Translations under genes and position numbers: made by a program | Origin: Pseudomonas brassicacearum | GTDB taxonomy: Bacteria > Pseudomonadota > Gammaproteobacteria > Pseudomonadales > Pseudomonadaceae | Assembly: GCF_003732265.1 (NCBI RefSeq) | Contig: NZ_MOBK01000007.1 | Coordinates: forward strand, 186,001 to 250,000 | Direction of reading: 5' to 3' | Length of the DNA: 64,000 nt | Notes under the pieces: generated by a model | The model's database searches: none | The model's input: only the letters and a program-made list of their open reading frames with translations | Told to the model about the DNA's origin: nothing | Part shown: positions 32,850 through 41,776 of the stretch, piece after piece | How the letters are laid out: every line of letters begins with the position of its first letter | Position numbering within the stretch: the first letter of the stretch is position 1

Positions 32850-35723
32850 TCAGCGGTAGTCATCCACCGGGACGCAGGCGCAAAACAGATTCCGGTCGCC
32901 ATAAACGTTATCCACCCGGTTCACCACCGGCCAGTATTTGTGCTGTCGGGTGTGCGCATCCGGCGTCACCGCTTGCTCGATGCTGTACGACCGCTCCCAC
33001 ACCCCGGTGATGTCCGCCAAGGTGTGCGGTGAACGCTTCAGCGGGTTGTCCTCGGCCGGCCAATTGCCGTTTTCCACCTCGCTGATTTCCGCACGGATGC
33101 TCAGCATCGCTCCGATGAACCGGTCCAGCTCGGCCTTCGATTCACTTTCGGTCGGCTCGACCATCAACGTCCCCGGCACGGGAAACGACATGGTCGGCGC
33201 ATGGAAACCGTAATCCATCAGGCGCTTGGCAACGTCTTCTTCACTGATGCCGGTCAGCGCCTTCAGCGGGCGCAAATCCAGAATGCATTCGTGAGCTACC
33301 CTCCCGTTGCGACCGGTGTAGAGCACCGGGAACGCCCCGGATAAATGCTGCGCCAGGTAATTCGCGGCGAGGATCGCCACTTCGCTGGCGTCCGCCAGTT
33401 GCGGCCCCATCATCGCGATGTACATCCAGCTGATCGGCAAAATGCTCGCACTGCCCCAAGGCGCCGCGCTCACGGCGCCGTTCTGCGGCAATGGCCCGTC
33501 GATGGGCACCACCGGGTGATTGGCCACGAACGGCGCCAGGTGCGCCCGCACACCAATCGGCCCCATGCCCGGCCCGCCGCCGCCATGGGGAATACAGAAG
33601 GTCTTGTGCAGGTTCATGTGCGAGACGTCGGCGCCAATGTCCGCCGGGCGGGCGAGGCCAACCTGGGCATTGAGGTTGGCGCCATCCATGTACACCTGGC
33701 CGCCGTGGCTGTGGATAACGTCACAGATCTCGCTGATGCCTTCCTCGTAAACGCCGTGGGTCGATGGATACGTCGCCATCAGGCACGCGAGTTTGTCCCC
33801 CGCCTCCGAGGCTTTTTGCTTGAGGTCATCCAGATCAACGTTGCCGGCTTCGTCGCACTCGACAATCACCACGCGCATCCCGGCCATTTGCGCCGAGGCC
33901 GGGTTGGTACCGTGGGCCGAAGACGGAATCAGGCAGACGTCCCGCGCCCCTTGGTGTCGGCTCTCGTGGTATTTGCGAATTGCCAGCAACCCGGCGTATT
34001 CGCCCTGGGCGCCGGAGTTGGGTTGCATGCAAATCGCATCGAAACCGGTGATCGCGCAGAGCCAGCGTTCCAGCTCTTCGATCATCAGCGAATAACCCAC
34101 GGCCTGTTCCTTCGGCACGAACGGGTGCAGGTTGGCGAACTGCGGCCAGGTGATGGGAATCATCTCGCTGGTCGCGTTAAGTTTCATGGTGCAGGAGCCC
34201 AGCGGGATCATCGACTGGTTGAGGGCGAGGTCCTTGTTCTCCAGTTGCTTGAGGTAGCGCAGCATCTCGGTTTCGCTGTGGTGCGCATTGAACACCGGGT
34301 GACGCAGATAAGGCGAGGCGCGCAGCAGTCCGTCAGGAATGCCGGACGCCAGCGTTTCAGCGTCCAGATCGTCGACATTCAAACCATGATCGGCGCCAAG
34401 GAACACATCGAACAACTTGGCGACGGTGGTTTCGTCGGAGGTTTCATCGAGGCTCAACCCCAACCGTCCTCGCCCCAGAATCCGCACATTGATCTGCGCC
34501 GCTTGTGCGCTTTCGATGATCGCGGTCTGGGTGCCGCCGACGTCCAGGGTCAGTGTGTCAAAGAAGTGCTGGTTGAGGCGGCTGACGCCATGCCGCTCAA
34601 GGCCGGCAGCGAGGATGCAGGTCAAGCGATGCACACGCTGGGCAATGCGCTTGAGCCCTTCAGGACCGTGGTACACCGCGTAGAAACTGGCGATGTTGGC
34701 CAGCAACACCTGCGCGGTGCAAATGTTCGAGTTGGCCTTCTCCCGGCGAATGTGTTGCTCGCGGGTTTGTAGGGCCATGCGCAAGGCAACATTGCCGCGA
34801 GCATCCTTGGACACGCCGATGATCCGCCCGGGAATTGCCCGCTTGTACTCATCGCGGCTGGCAAAAAACGCCGCGTGCGGTCCGCCGTAGCCCATGGGCA
34901 CGCCGAAACGCTGGGATGAGCCAAACACCACATCGGCGCCCAACTCTCCCGGCGGGGTCAGCAGCAGCAAACTCAGCAAATCAGTGGCAACACACGCCAG
35001 GGCTTGCTGAGCATGGAGGTGATCGATCAACGGCCGCAGATCGTGGATCTCGCCATGGGTGTCGGGGTATTGCAGCAGGGCACCGAACACCTGGTGCTGT
35101 TTCAAGTTATCCACAGTGTCGATGATCAGCTCGAAGCCGAAGCCTTCGGCACGGGTCTGTACCACGGAGATGGTCTGCGGATGGCAGTTCTGGTCGACGA
35201 AGAACAGATTGCTTTTGGACTTGGCAACCCGCTTGGCCAGCGCCATGGCTTCAGCGGCGGCTGTGGCTTCATCCAGCAAGGACGCGTTGGCCAGATCCAG
35301 GCCGGTGAGGTCGATGGTCAGTTGCTGGAAATTCAGCAGCGCTTCGAGCCGGCCTTGGGCAATCTCTGGCTGATAAGGCGTGTATGCGGTGTACCAACCG
35401 GGGTTTTCCAGGACGTTACGCACAATCACGGTCGGCGTCAGGGTCCCGTGGTAGCCCATGCCGATCAGGCTGGTCCAGACCTGGTTTTGCTCGGCGTAGC
35501 CACGCAGCTTGGCCAGCGCGGCTTGCTCATCGAGGGCGGGTGGAAGGTCGAGTGGGCGGTTCAGGCGGATACCCGGCGGCACCGTCTGCTCGATCAGTTC
35601 GACCCGGCTGCCAAGGCCGAGGCTGTCGAGCATCGCCTGCTGCTCGGCGGCATCGGGCCCGAGGTGGCGGCGCAGAAAGGCATTGGGGTCGCGTAACTGG
35701 CTCAGGGACGGCAACTGGGACAT
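32850..35723 (-). CDS. gcvP: Glycine dehydrogenase (decarboxylating), P-protein GcvP
   Basis: The 957-residue PLP enzyme decarboxylates glycine and passes the aminomethyl group to the lipoyl arm of GcvH. The Schiff-base Lys is in MNLHKTFCIPHGGGGPGMGP. The N-terminal half carries the FIGxGY-like segment IGMGYHGTLTP. Length matches full-size P-proteins. It runs in the same direction as gcvT and gcvH, but a plus-strand aminotransferase gene lies between gcvH and gcvP, so it must use its own promoter or read across about 1.4 kb. AGAGAG precedes ATG 35723. Confidence 0.96.
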   Translation of the reverse strand: MSQLPSLSQLRDPNAFLRRHLGPDAAEQQAMLDSLGLGSRVELIEQTVPPGIRLNRPLDLPPALDEQAALAKLRGYAEQNQVWTSLIGMGYHGTLTPTVIVRNVLENPGWYTAYTPYQPEIAQGRLEALLNFQQLTIDLTGLDLANASLLDEATAAAEAMALAKRVAKSKSNLFFVDQNCHPQTISVVQTRAEGFGFELIIDTVDNLKQHQVFGALLQYPDTHGEIHDLRPLIDHLHAQQALACVATDLLSLLLLTPPGELGADVVFGSSQRFGVPMGYGGPHAAFFASRDEYKRAIPGRIIGVSKDARGNVALRMALQTREQHIRREKANSNICTAQVLLANIASFYAVYHGPEGLKRIAQRVHRLTCILAAGLERHGVSRLNQHFFDTLTLDVGGTQTAIIESAQAAQINVRILGRGRLGLSLDETSDETTVAKLFDVFLGADHGLNVDDLDAETLASGIPDGLLRASPYLRHPVFNAHHSETEMLRYLKQLENKDLALNQSMIPLGSCTMKLNATSEMIPITWPQFANLHPFVPKEQAVGYSLMIEELERWLCAITGFDAICMQPNSGAQGEYAGLLAIRKYHESRHQGARDVCLIPSSAHGTNPASAQMAGMRVVIVECDEAGNVDLDDLKQKASEAGDKLACLMATYPSTHGVYEEGISEICDVIHSHGGQVYMDGANLNAQVGLARPADIGADVSHMNLHKTFCIPHGGGGPGMGPIGVRAHLAPFVANHPVVPIDGPLPQNGAVSAAPWGSASILPISWMYIAMMGPQLADASEVAILAANYLAQHLSGAFPVLYTGRNGRVAHECILDLRPLKALTGISEEDVAKRLMDYGFHAPTMSFPVPGTLMVEPTESESKAELDRFIGAMLSIRAEISEVENGNWPAEDNPLKRSPHTLADITGVWERSYSIEQAVTPDAHTRQHKYWPVVNRVDNVYGDRNLFCACVPVDDYR

Positions 35724-35876
35724 GACGGGCTCTCTCTTGACTGGCGCTCAGCGTCGATGCAACACGGTCAAACCAGCATAGCAGTCGATATCCGGGCGGA
35801 TGGCTTGGCGCCGACGACCATTGCGGACATCATGCTGGGCATCTGCCTAATGTCCGCTGATCAGGTGCCTGAATTT

Positions 35877-37016
35877 ATGAGCCAACAGCCTTTCCTGCCG
35901 TTCTCCAAACCCACCATCGATGAAGCGACGATTGCCGCGGTGGGCGACGTATTGCGCTCGGGCTGGATTACCAGCGGCCCCAAGGTCCAGGCCTTTGAGC
36001 AACAACTCTCGGATTTTTTTGGCGGGCGCCCGGTGCTCACCTTCAATTCCGGCACCTGCACCATGGAAATCGCCCTGCGCATTGCCGGGGTCGGACCGGG
36101 CGATGAAGTGATCACCACGCCGATTTCCTGGGTGGCCACCGCCAACGTCATTCTGGAAGTCGGTGCCACGCCGGTGTTTGCCGACATCGACCCGATCACC
36201 CGCAACATCGACCTGGATCAGTTGGAGGCCGCAATCACGCCGCGGACCAAAGCGGTCATTCCGGTGTACCTCGCCGGTTTGCCGGTGGACATGAGCCGGT
36301 TGTATGCGATCGCCAAAAAACACGGATTGCGGATTGTCGAAGACGCCGCACAAGCCTTGGGTTCGAGCTGGAACGGCCAGCGCATCGGCTCGACCGGTGA
36401 TTTCGTGTCGTTCAGTTTCCAGGCGAACAAGAACGTCACCTCGTCAGAGGGCGGCTGCCTGGTGTTGAACAATGATGAGGAAGTGCGACTGGCGCAGAAG
36501 TACCGTCTGCAGGGCGTGACCCGCAGCGGTTTCGATGGCCTGGATGTCGATGTGTTGGGCGGCAAGTTCAACATGACCGACGTCGCGGCGGCCATCGGCC
36601 TTGGGCAATTTGCTCACATCGAAGCCATCACGACCCATCGCCGCGAACTGGCACGGCACTATTTCGCGTGTTTTGGTGAGGATTTCGAAGCGCAGTACGG
36701 GGCTCAACTGCCCCCGGCGGATTTCGAGAACAGCAACTGGCATTTGTTCCAGCTGGTGTTGCCGGAGCGAGGGGATGGCTTGCCAGCACGGGCGACTTTC
36801 ATGGAGCAGATGCAGGCGTTGGGCGTCGGTATCGGCTATCACTATCCGCCGATTCACTTGCTGAGCCTTTACCGCGAACGCGGGTTCAAGGAGGGGATGT
36901 TCCCGGTCGCCGAGCGGGTCGGCCGTTTGATTGTGTCGTTGCCGATGTTCACGGCGATGAGCAAAGCGGATGTCGAGCGTTCGGTGGCAGCGGTCAAGGC
37001 AGTTCTGAAGCGATAA
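35877..37016 (+). CDS. DegT/DnrJ/EryC1/StrS (ArnB-like) PLP aminotransferase
   Basis: Starting at ATG 35877 (MSQQPFLPFSKPTIDEATIA) the product has 379 residues; an ATG at 35850 is an alternative. Sugar-aminotransferase features are SGWITSGPKVQAFE, the cofactor segment EDAAQALGSSW, and the Schiff-base Lys in FSFQANKNVTSSEGG. ArnB makes 4-amino-arabinose for lipid A; other members make amino sugars for O-antigen. No arn or polysaccharide gene is beside it. It lies on the opposite strand between gcvP and gcvH. The family is sure, the substrate is not. Confidence 0.87.
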   Translation: MSQQPFLPFSKPTIDEATIAAVGDVLRSGWITSGPKVQAFEQQLSDFFGGRPVLTFNSGTCTMEIALRIAGVGPGDEVITTPISWVATANVILEVGATPVFADIDPITRNIDLDQLEAAITPRTKAVIPVYLAGLPVDMSRLYAIAKKHGLRIVEDAAQALGSSWNGQRIGSTGDFVSFSFQANKNVTSSEGGCLVLNNDEEVRLAQKYRLQGVTRSGFDGLDVDVLGGKFNMTDVAAAIGLGQFAHIEAITTHRRELARHYFACFGEDFEAQYGAQLPPADFENSNWHLFQLVLPERGDGLPARATFMEQMQALGVGIGYHYPPIHLLSLYRERGFKEGMFPVAERVGRLIVSLPMFTAMSKADVERSVAAVKAVLKR

Positions 37017-37020
37017 AACC

Positions 37021-37110
37021 TGTGGGAGCGAGCCTGCTCGCGAAGTGGGAGTGTCAGCTGGCATAAATGTTTGCTGACACACCGCTTTCGCGAGCAGGCT
37101 CGCTCCCACA
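37021..37110. repeat. REP pair (type A variant) between the aminotransferase and gcvH
   Basis: TGTGGGAGCGAGCCTGCTCG at 37021 is mirrored by a copy ending CTCGCTCCCACA at 37110. It lies between convergent genes. Confidence 0.9.
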
Positions 37111-37131
37111 TTGGATTTCGCAGGGCGAGAA

Positions 37132-37515
37132 TTACTCGCCGATCGCAGCCTTGTAGCCGGCCGCATCGAGCAGTTTTTCCAGGTCAGCGGTGTTGCTTGG
37201 CTTGAGCTTGAAGATCCACGCGCCGTACGGGTCGGTGTTGAGCAGTTCCGGGTTGGCGCTCAGTTCTTCGTTGACCGCAATCACTTCACCGGCAATCGGG
37301 GAGTAGATGTCGGAGGCGGCTTTCACCGATTCAACGACGCCCGCCTGATCTTCAGCAGCAAACTTGTTGCCGACTTCAGTCAGCTCGACGAACACCACAT
37401 CACCCAGCGCTTCCTGCGCGTGATCGCTAATGCCCACGGCGACGGTGCCGTCGGCTTCCAGGCGGGCCCATTCGTGACTTTCGGCAAAACGCAGGTCGGC
37501 AGGAATATCGCTCAT
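37132..37515 (-). CDS. gcvH: Glycine cleavage H-protein GcvH
   Basis: The 127-residue lipoyl carrier shuttles the aminomethyl group between GcvP, GcvT and the L-protein. The lipoylated Lys is in GVVESVKAASDIYSP. The start MSDIPADLRFAESHEW at 37515 has AGGA eight bases upstream; the longer frame is an artefact. It follows gcvT by 50 bases in the same direction. Confidence 0.95.
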   Translation of the reverse strand: MSDIPADLRFAESHEWARLEADGTVAVGISDHAQEALGDVVFVELTEVGNKFAAEDQAGVVESVKAASDIYSPIAGEVIAVNEELSANPELLNTDPYGAWIFKLKPSNTADLEKLLDAAGYKAAIGE

Positions 37516-37565
37516 GTTCTGTGTCCTCAAGAAAAATGTCAGCGGTCGTAGTCCGCCAAAAAAGG

Positions 37566-38648
37566 TTAGATCAAGGTTTTGCCATGGCGTACGAAGGTCG
37601 GCTTGACCACTCGGACCGGGTACCACTTGCCACGGATTTCCACTTCTGCGCGGTCGGCAGTTGCCATCGGCACGCGCGCCAGTGCTATCGACTTGCTAAG
37701 CGTAGGAGAGAAACTACCACTGGTGATCTCCCCTTCGCCAACATTGGCGATGCGGACCACTTGATGAGCGCGCAAAACACCGCGCTCCTCAAGGACCAGT
37801 CCCACCAGTTTGTGCTGTACGCCGCCGGCCCGTTCGGCTTCCAGGGCGGTGCGCCCGATGAACTGGCGAGAGGCCGGTTCCCAGGCAATGCTCCAGGCCA
37901 TATTGGACGCCAGTGGCGATACATCTTGATGAATGTCCTGACCGTAGAGGTTCATGCCGGCTTCGACCCGCAAGGTATCCCGCGCACCCAGGCCGATGGG
38001 GGAAATGCCCGCGCCGACCAGGTCGTTGAAAAATCCTGGAGCTTGATCAGCCGGTAGAACGATTTCCAATCCATCCTCGCCGGTGTAACCGGTACGGGCG
38101 ATGAACCAGTCACCTTCCGGCTGGCCTTCGAATGGCTTGAGCAGCTGGATCAGATTGCTGCGCGCCTGGGAGACCAGTTCGCAGATTTTTTGACGGGCAT
38201 GAGGGCCTTGAATCGCCAGCATCGCCAGCTCTGCACGCTCGTTGAGCTGCACATCAAAGCCATCGAGGTGAGCCTGCATCCAGGCGAGGTCTTGATTGCG
38301 GGTGGAGGCGTTGACCACCAGGCGATAACCGTCGTCGAGGCGATAGACGATCATGTCGTCGACGATGCCGCCGCGCTCATTGAGCATGGTGCTGTACAAG
38401 GCACGGCCGGGGCTGTGCAGGCGTTCGACATCATTGGCCAGCAAATGCTGGAGCCAGGCCTTGGCCTGGGGGCCGCTGACATCGATCACGGTCATGTGGG
38501 ATACATCGAAAACCCCGCAATCGCGGCGCACCTGGTGGTGTTCCTCGACCTGCGAGCCGTAATGCAGAGGCATATCCCAACCGCCAAAATCGACCATCTT
38601 CGCGCCGAGGGCGAGATGAAGGTCATACAGAGGCGTACGCTGTCCCAT
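37566..38648 (-). CDS. gcvT: Glycine cleavage T-protein (aminomethyltransferase) GcvT
   Basis: The 360-residue enzyme moves the methylene group from lipoyl-GcvH to tetrahydrofolate and releases ammonia. Typical segments are FGGWDMPLHYGSQVEEHH near the N-terminus, FDVSHMTVIDVSG, and TGYTGEDGLEI. GGAG precedes ATG 38648. It is the first gene of the gcvTH unit; glycine control would act in the leader upstream. Confidence 0.95.
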   Translation of the reverse strand: MGQRTPLYDLHLALGAKMVDFGGWDMPLHYGSQVEEHHQVRRDCGVFDVSHMTVIDVSGPQAKAWLQHLLANDVERLHSPGRALYSTMLNERGGIVDDMIVYRLDDGYRLVVNASTRNQDLAWMQAHLDGFDVQLNERAELAMLAIQGPHARQKICELVSQARSNLIQLLKPFEGQPEGDWFIARTGYTGEDGLEIVLPADQAPGFFNDLVGAGISPIGLGARDTLRVEAGMNLYGQDIHQDVSPLASNMAWSIAWEPASRQFIGRTALEAERAGGVQHKLVGLVLEERGVLRAHQVVRIANVGEGEITSGSFSPTLSKSIALARVPMATADRAEVEIRGKWYPVRVVKPTFVRHGKTLI

Positions 38649-38742
38649 GGGTTTCTCCTTCCGGGCGTGGCGAAGGTGCGGACAGGCGCTGCACGGGGTG
38701 AAAACCTTGAAATAGAAGGCTTTCAGCCGATTTCAGCTACCG

Positions 38743-38781
38743 GGTCTGTCAGACGGACCGCACCGAATGCCGCGCATTGTA
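38743..38781 (-). promoter_or_regulatory. gcvT leader: near-palindrome and candidate -10 box
   Basis: On the minus strand a TACAAT box (38776-38781) is followed by GGTCCGTCTGACAGACC (38743-38759), a near-palindrome that could be an operator or a leader hairpin. I looked for the two-domain glycine riboswitch pattern and did not find it. The leader is about 120 bases. Confidence 0.35.
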
Positions 38782-38804
38782 GCCGCAAGGTGTAGGACTG
38801 GCAC

Positions 38805-40421
38805 CTAGCTGTTTCGATGCGCCGAACGTCGAATCAATCCGATGACCGGTAACAGGCCGACCAAAACCAGCGTCAGTGCCGGCAAAGACGCCCTCGCCCA
38901 CTCCCCTTCGCTGGTCATTTCAAAGATCCGCACGGCCAGCGTGTCCCAGCCAAACGGGCGCATCAGCAGGGTGGCGGGCATTTCCTTGAGCACATCGACG
39001 AACACCAGCAACGCGGCGCTCAACGTGCCCGGCAACAACAATGGCAGATACACCTTGAAAAACAGTCGTGGCCCACTGACGCCAAGGCTACGTGCTGCTT
39101 CGGGCAAAGATGGCCGTATACGCGCCAGGCTGCTTTCCAGTGGCCCGTATGCCACTGCGATGAAACGCACCAGATAGGCCAGCAACAACGCCGACAGGCT
39201 GCCCAGCAGCAAAGGCTTGCCAGCGCCGCCGAGCCAGCCGGACAAAGGGACCACCAGCTCGCGATCCAGGTAACTGAACGCCAGCATGATCGACACCGCC
39301 AACACCGAACCCGGCAAGGCATAGCCGAGGTTGGCCAGGCCGATGCCGGCGCGGATCGTTCGGGTCGGTTCCAGGCGTCGCGCAAACGCCAGCACCAGGG
39401 CAACGCTGACCGTGATCAGCGCCGCCATGCCGCCCAAGTACAAAGTGTGAAGAATCAGGCCGGTATAACGCTCATCCAGATCGAAACGCCCGCGCTGCCA
39501 GAACCACACCAGCAGTTGCAGCATCGGAATGACGAACGCACAGGCAAACACCAGACCGCACCAGCTCATCGCCGCCAGCGCCTTGAAACCCCGCAAGTGA
39601 TACAGCGCCTTGACCCGCGGCCGTTCGTTGCTCGCCCGATTGGCCCCGCGAGCACGACGTTCGCCGTAGAGCACAACCATCACCACCAACAGCAACAGGC
39701 TGGCCAGTTGGGCGGCGGTGGAAAGGCTGAAGAATCCGTACCAGGTTTTGTAGATGGCGGTGGTGAACGTGTCGAAGTTGAACACCGATACCGCACCAAA
39801 ATCCGCCAGGGTTTCCATCAGCGCCAACGCCACCCCCGCGCCAATGGCCGGGCGCGCCATCGGCAAGGCGACTCGCCAGAACGCCTGCCACGGCGATTGA
39901 CCGAGCACCCGGGCGGCTTCCATCAAGCCTTTGCCCTGGGCGAGGAACGCGGTGCGGGCCAGCAGATAGACGTAGGGATAGAAAACCAGCACCAGCACGA
40001 CAATGACCCCGCCGGTGGAGCGCACACGCGGCAACCTCAGGCCGGTGCCAAACCACTCGCGCATCAGGGTTTGCACAGGGCCGGCGAAATCCAGCAGGCC
40101 GACGAAGACAAACGCCAGCACGTAGGCCGGAATCGCAAACGGCAGCATCAGGGCCCAGTCCAGCCAGCGCCGGCCGGGGAACTCACAGAGGCTGGTCAGC
40201 CACGCGAGGCTGACGCCGAGCAAAGTGACGCCGACCCCGACGCCGACTATCAGGGTCAGGGTGTTGCCCAAAAGGCGCGGCATCTGCGTGTCCCAGAGGT
40301 GGGACCAGATCTGTTGATCGATGGATTGCCAGGACAGCAGTAAAACACTGAGGGGCAACAAGACCAGCGCAGCGATGGCGAAGACCAGGGGATACCAGCG
40401 GCGTTGGGCGGGGTGGGCCAA
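38805..40421 (-). CDS. Ferric-iron ABC transporter permease (FbpB/SfuB type)
   Basis: The 538-residue protein is a fused double permease with about twelve helices and two ATPase-contact loops (MEAARVLGQSPWQAFWRVALP and LPEAARSLGVSGPRLFFKVYL-like). It should carry iron released from the binding protein encoded next to it. The start appears to be TTG at 40421, since no ATG occurs for about 45 codons; the ribosome site is weak. No ATP-binding gene (fbpC) lies in this unit. As I remember it, PAO1 has the same two-gene arrangement near gcvT. Confidence 0.88.
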   Translation of the reverse strand: MAHPAQRRWYPLVFAIAALVLLPLSVLLLSWQSIDQQIWSHLWDTQMPRLLGNTLTLIVGVGVGVTLLGVSLAWLTSLCEFPGRRWLDWALMLPFAIPAYVLAFVFVGLLDFAGPVQTLMREWFGTGLRLPRVRSTGGVIVVLVLVFYPYVYLLARTAFLAQGKGLMEAARVLGQSPWQAFWRVALPMARPAIGAGVALALMETLADFGAVSVFNFDTFTTAIYKTWYGFFSLSTAAQLASLLLLVVMVVLYGERRARGANRASNERPRVKALYHLRGFKALAAMSWCGLVFACAFVIPMLQLLVWFWQRGRFDLDERYTGLILHTLYLGGMAALITVSVALVLAFARRLEPTRTIRAGIGLANLGYALPGSVLAVSIMLAFSYLDRELVVPLSGWLGGAGKPLLLGSLSALLLAYLVRFIAVAYGPLESSLARIRPSLPEAARSLGVSGPRLFFKVYLPLLLPGTLSAALLVFVDVLKEMPATLLMRPFGWDTLAVRIFEMTSEGEWARASLPALTLVLVGLLPVIGLIRRSAHRNS

Positions 40422-40475
40422 AGGGGTTCTCTAGAAAATGTTGGGCCACTGGCCGAGAAGAGAGCGAGCTTGCTT

Positions 40476-40515
40476 TGTGGCGAGGGGGCTTGTCGGAACG
40501 CCGCATCGCCACAGG
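40476..40515. repeat. Degenerate single REP (type B)
   Basis: TTGTGGCGAGGGGGCTTGTC followed by GGAACGCCGCATCGCCACA. One arm is imperfect, so the hairpin is weak. It lies between the binding-protein and permease genes. Confidence 0.6.
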
Positions 40516-40543
40516 TGAGTCACTCGACACAAAGGCAACAGTC

Positions 40544-41545
40544 TCAGTTCCAGCCAGCGCGATCCATCATGCGTATCGCTTCGGCCTGACGCTTGCCGGC
40601 CACTTCCACCGGCAGGGTATCGGCCACGAACTTGCCCCACGCCGCCACTTCTTCCGAAGGTGCCACCGCCGGATTGGCCGGGAATTCCTGGTTCACGTCA
40701 GCGAAAATCTTTTGCGCCTCAGGAGTGGTCATCCACTCCACCAGTGCCTTGGCCGCTTCCGGGTGCGGTGCGTGTTTGGTCAGGCCAATACCCGACAGGT
40801 TGACGTGTACCCCGCGGTCAGCCTGGTTCGGCCAGAAGAGCTTCACGCCCAAATCGGGCTTCTGCTTGTGCAGGCGACCATAGTAGTAGGTGTTGACGAT
40901 ACCGACATCACACTGGCCCGCATTGATCGCTTCCAGCACCGCAACGTCATCCGAGAACACGTCGGTGGACAGGTTGCTCACCCAGCCCTTGAGGATCTTC
41001 TCGGTTTTTTCGGCGCCGTGGACTTCGATCATCGTGGCGGTCAGGGACTGGTTGTAGACCTTCTTCGCCGTGCGCAGGCACAGGCGACCCTCCCAGTTCT
41101 TGTCGGCCAGTGCTTCGTAGGTGGTCAGCTCGCCCGGCTTCACGCGATCAGTGGAGTAAGCGATAGTCCGCGCCCGCAGGCTCAGGCCGGTCCAGGCATG
41201 GGAGGCGGCACGGTATTGCAGCGGAATGTTGGTGTCGATCACTTTGGAGGTGAATGGCTGCAGGATGCCCATTTGCTCGGCCTGCCAGAGGTTGCCGGCA
41301 TCGACCGTCAACAGCAGGTCGGCGGTGGCGTTCTCGCCCTCGGCCTTGATGCGCTGCATCAGCGGCGCTTCCTTGTCGGTGATGAACTTCACCTTCACCC
41401 CGGTCTTGGCGGTGTAGGCGTCGAAGACCGGTTTGATCAGCTCGTCGATACGCGAGGAGTAAACCACCACCTCATCAGCGGCCTGGGCGGCGGTGCTGCC
41501 AATCAGGGACAGGGCGAGTGCGGTCAGTAGACGCTTCGGCAACAT
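40544..41545 (-). CDS. Ferric-iron-binding periplasmic protein (FbpA/HitA type)
   Basis: The 333-residue product has a signal peptide (MLPKRLLTALALSLIGSTAA, cleaved near QA-AD) and the ferric-binding fold. The iron-binding tyrosine cluster is seen in NTYYYGRLHKQKPD, and the N-terminal strand VVVYSSRIDELIKPVF is typical. It precedes the permease gene by 122 bases, which include a degenerate REP. A possible Fur site lies upstream. Confidence 0.9.
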   Translation of the reverse strand: MLPKRLLTALALSLIGSTAAQAADEVVVYSSRIDELIKPVFDAYTAKTGVKVKFITDKEAPLMQRIKAEGENATADLLLTVDAGNLWQAEQMGILQPFTSKVIDTNIPLQYRAASHAWTGLSLRARTIAYSTDRVKPGELTTYEALADKNWEGRLCLRTAKKVYNQSLTATMIEVHGAEKTEKILKGWVSNLSTDVFSDDVAVLEAINAGQCDVGIVNTYYYGRLHKQKPDLGVKLFWPNQADRGVHVNLSGIGLTKHAPHPEAAKALVEWMTTPEAQKIFADVNQEFPANPAVAPSEEVAAWGKFVADTLPVEVAGKRQAEAIRMMDRAGWN

Positions 41546-41578
41546 GGGGAGCGATCTCTCGATTGAAAAAGTGAGGGC

Positions 41579-41599
41579 AAATGATAAGGACTCACATTT
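41579..41599 (-). promoter_or_regulatory. Weak Fur-box candidate upstream of the iron-binding protein gene
   Basis: AAATGATAAGGACTCACATTT lies 34-54 bases before the start codon. Only the left half (ATGATAA) fits the Fur consensus well. Iron control is expected from the gene's role; the site itself is uncertain. Confidence 0.3.
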
Positions 41600-41676
41600 A
41601 GCATCTCAATCGATCAGTTCGCGGAGGAGTTACCAGATGTTGCATCACCAGAGTTTTGCGGTGAATGTTCCGGCCC

Positions 41677-41752
41677 CATCGCGAGCAAGCTCGCTCCCAC
41701 ATGGGTTTTGTGAACACCGAAAATCCATGTGGGAGCAAGCTTGCTCGCGATG
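41677..41752. repeat. REP pair (type A variant) between the iron operon and ubiI
   Basis: CATCGCGAGCAAGCTCGCTC at 41677 is mirrored by an inverted copy ending TTGCTCGCGATG at 41752. Confidence 0.88.
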
Positions 41753-41776
41753 AGGCCATAAGCCACACCCAATAAC

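Noticed and set aside
38649..38804. Glycine riboswitch before gcvT
   Set aside because: The conserved double-aptamer cores could not be recognised by eye; only a simple near-palindrome was found.
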